This document shows, piece by piece, positions 13,764 through 14,118 of a stretch of DNA of 14,118 nt. The notes below the pieces were generated by a model. It did not search any database. It was given only the letters and a program-made list of their open reading frames with translations, and was not told the origin of the DNA. How positions within the stretch are numbered: the stretch's first letter is position 1; every line of letters begins with the position of its first letter. Made by a program: the position numbers and the translations under genes. The DNA comes from Actinomycetes bacterium (lineage in GTDB: Bacteria; Actinomycetota; Actinomycetes; Propionibacteriales; Propionibacteriaceae), in contig WQUE01000095.1 in the NCBI GenBank assembly GCA_009785885.1, positions 1 to 14,118 on the forward strand, given 5' to 3'.

Positions 13764-14118
13764 GCCCGGGCCACCTCCGCGGTGGAGAAGTCCGCGATCA
13801 GGCCCGGCACCGCCGCATCGAACCCCGCCACGTCGAGCATGCCGGCGTCAGTGGGGTCGGCGATGGAGAAATCGCTCGCCGTCATGCCCACCACGACGAG
13901 CTTGGCCGGGATGCCCATCCGGTCGCGGTAGGCCCGCAACGCCTGGTAGGGGTGGACGTGGCCCGCCCACGTCTCGCTGTCGGTGTAGACGACGAACGTG
14001 TCGACGGGCACCTCGTAACGGGCCGCCCACAGCATGGGCAAGGCGCAGTCGGTGCCTGCGAACGGCAGGTCCCAGATCGCGGACAGCACGTCGTCGAGGC
14101 GCTGTCGCGGGCTGATCG
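13760..14118 (-). CDS. TROVE-domain (Ro60/Rsr-like) RNA-binding protein, C-terminal part, truncated by window edge
   Basis: Only the last 118 residues are visible; the frame is open to the window edge, so the start lies outside. The segment is the C-terminal von Willebrand factor A domain of Ro60-type proteins. ISPRQRLDDVLSAIWDLPF leads into AGTDCALPM, which carries the MIDAS threonine; then DTFVVYTDSETWAGHVHP carries the second metal-site aspartate, followed by MGIPAKLVVVGMTASDFSIADP and GMLDVAGFDAAVP. These blocks match bacterial Rsr/Ro orthologues closely. Ro proteins are ring-shaped binders of misfolded non-coding RNA and of Y RNAs; in bacteria they act with PNPase in rRNA maturation and stress RNA decay. 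The HEAT-like ring and the DxSxS motif must lie beyond 14118. The stop overlaps the GTG of the small HTH gene. In-frame GTG 14089 lies inside the conserved domain and is not a real start. Confidence 0.9.
   Translation of the reverse strand, partial: ISPRQRLDDVLSAIWDLPFAGTDCALPMLWAARYEVPVDTFVVYTDSETWAGHVHPYQALRAYRDRMGIPAKLVVVGMTASDFSIADPTDAGMLDVAGFDAAVPGLIADFSTAEVARA

Overview
The window is about 14 kb of very GC-rich, densely packed bacterial chromosome. It has GTG as well as ATG starts, overlapping stop/start codons, -10 boxes placed 6-8 nt before start codons (leaderless style), a split CydD/CydC pair and an actinobacterial-type class II LysRS. Together these point to an Actinomycetota member. 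A Propionibacteriaceae-like organism is possible, but that is only a guess. There are no rRNA or tRNA genes, CRISPR arrays, insertion sequences or phage genes. Most of the window is ordinary housekeeping and metabolic sequence.

Left part (1-4100): the 3' part of cydD (start outside the window) and complete cydC form an ATGA-overlapping pair. They encode the heterodimeric ABC exporter needed to assemble cytochrome bd oxidase. Facing it, only 3 nt away, is a vapBC-type toxin-antitoxin pair on the minus strand (ribbon-helix-helix antitoxin, then PIN toxin, 7-nt overlap). Its short upstream region carries a leaderless-type promoter and a repeated CATCA motif that could be the autoregulatory operator.

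Middle part (4101-8376): lysS (lysyl-tRNA synthetase) and a long-chain acyl-CoA synthetase (FadD-like) on the plus strand. They converge, with zero spacing, on a minus-strand PfkB/fructokinase-type sugar kinase.

Right-centre part (8432-13441): a minus-strand operon of cstA (CstA/BtsT-family pyruvate or peptide transporter) and the small YbdD/YjiX-family partner gene, ending at a hairpin. It is divergent from a plus-strand M3 zinc peptidase (peptidyl-dipeptidase Dcp type). The 275-nt divergent intergenic region holds several GTCTCGA/TGAGACGA repeats around a 10-bp palindrome. A peptide importer facing a dipeptide-releasing peptidase would fit a shared role in using peptides or small carbon sources, but shared control is inference.

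Right end (13494-14118): the C-terminal von Willebrand A part of a TROVE-domain protein (bacterial Ro60/Rsr orthologue), truncated by the window edge. A small helix-turn-helix protein gene is translationally coupled to it by a GTGA overlap. This Ro-HTH pairing is the least ordinary locus here. A Y-like RNA partner, if present, is not inside the visible sequence.
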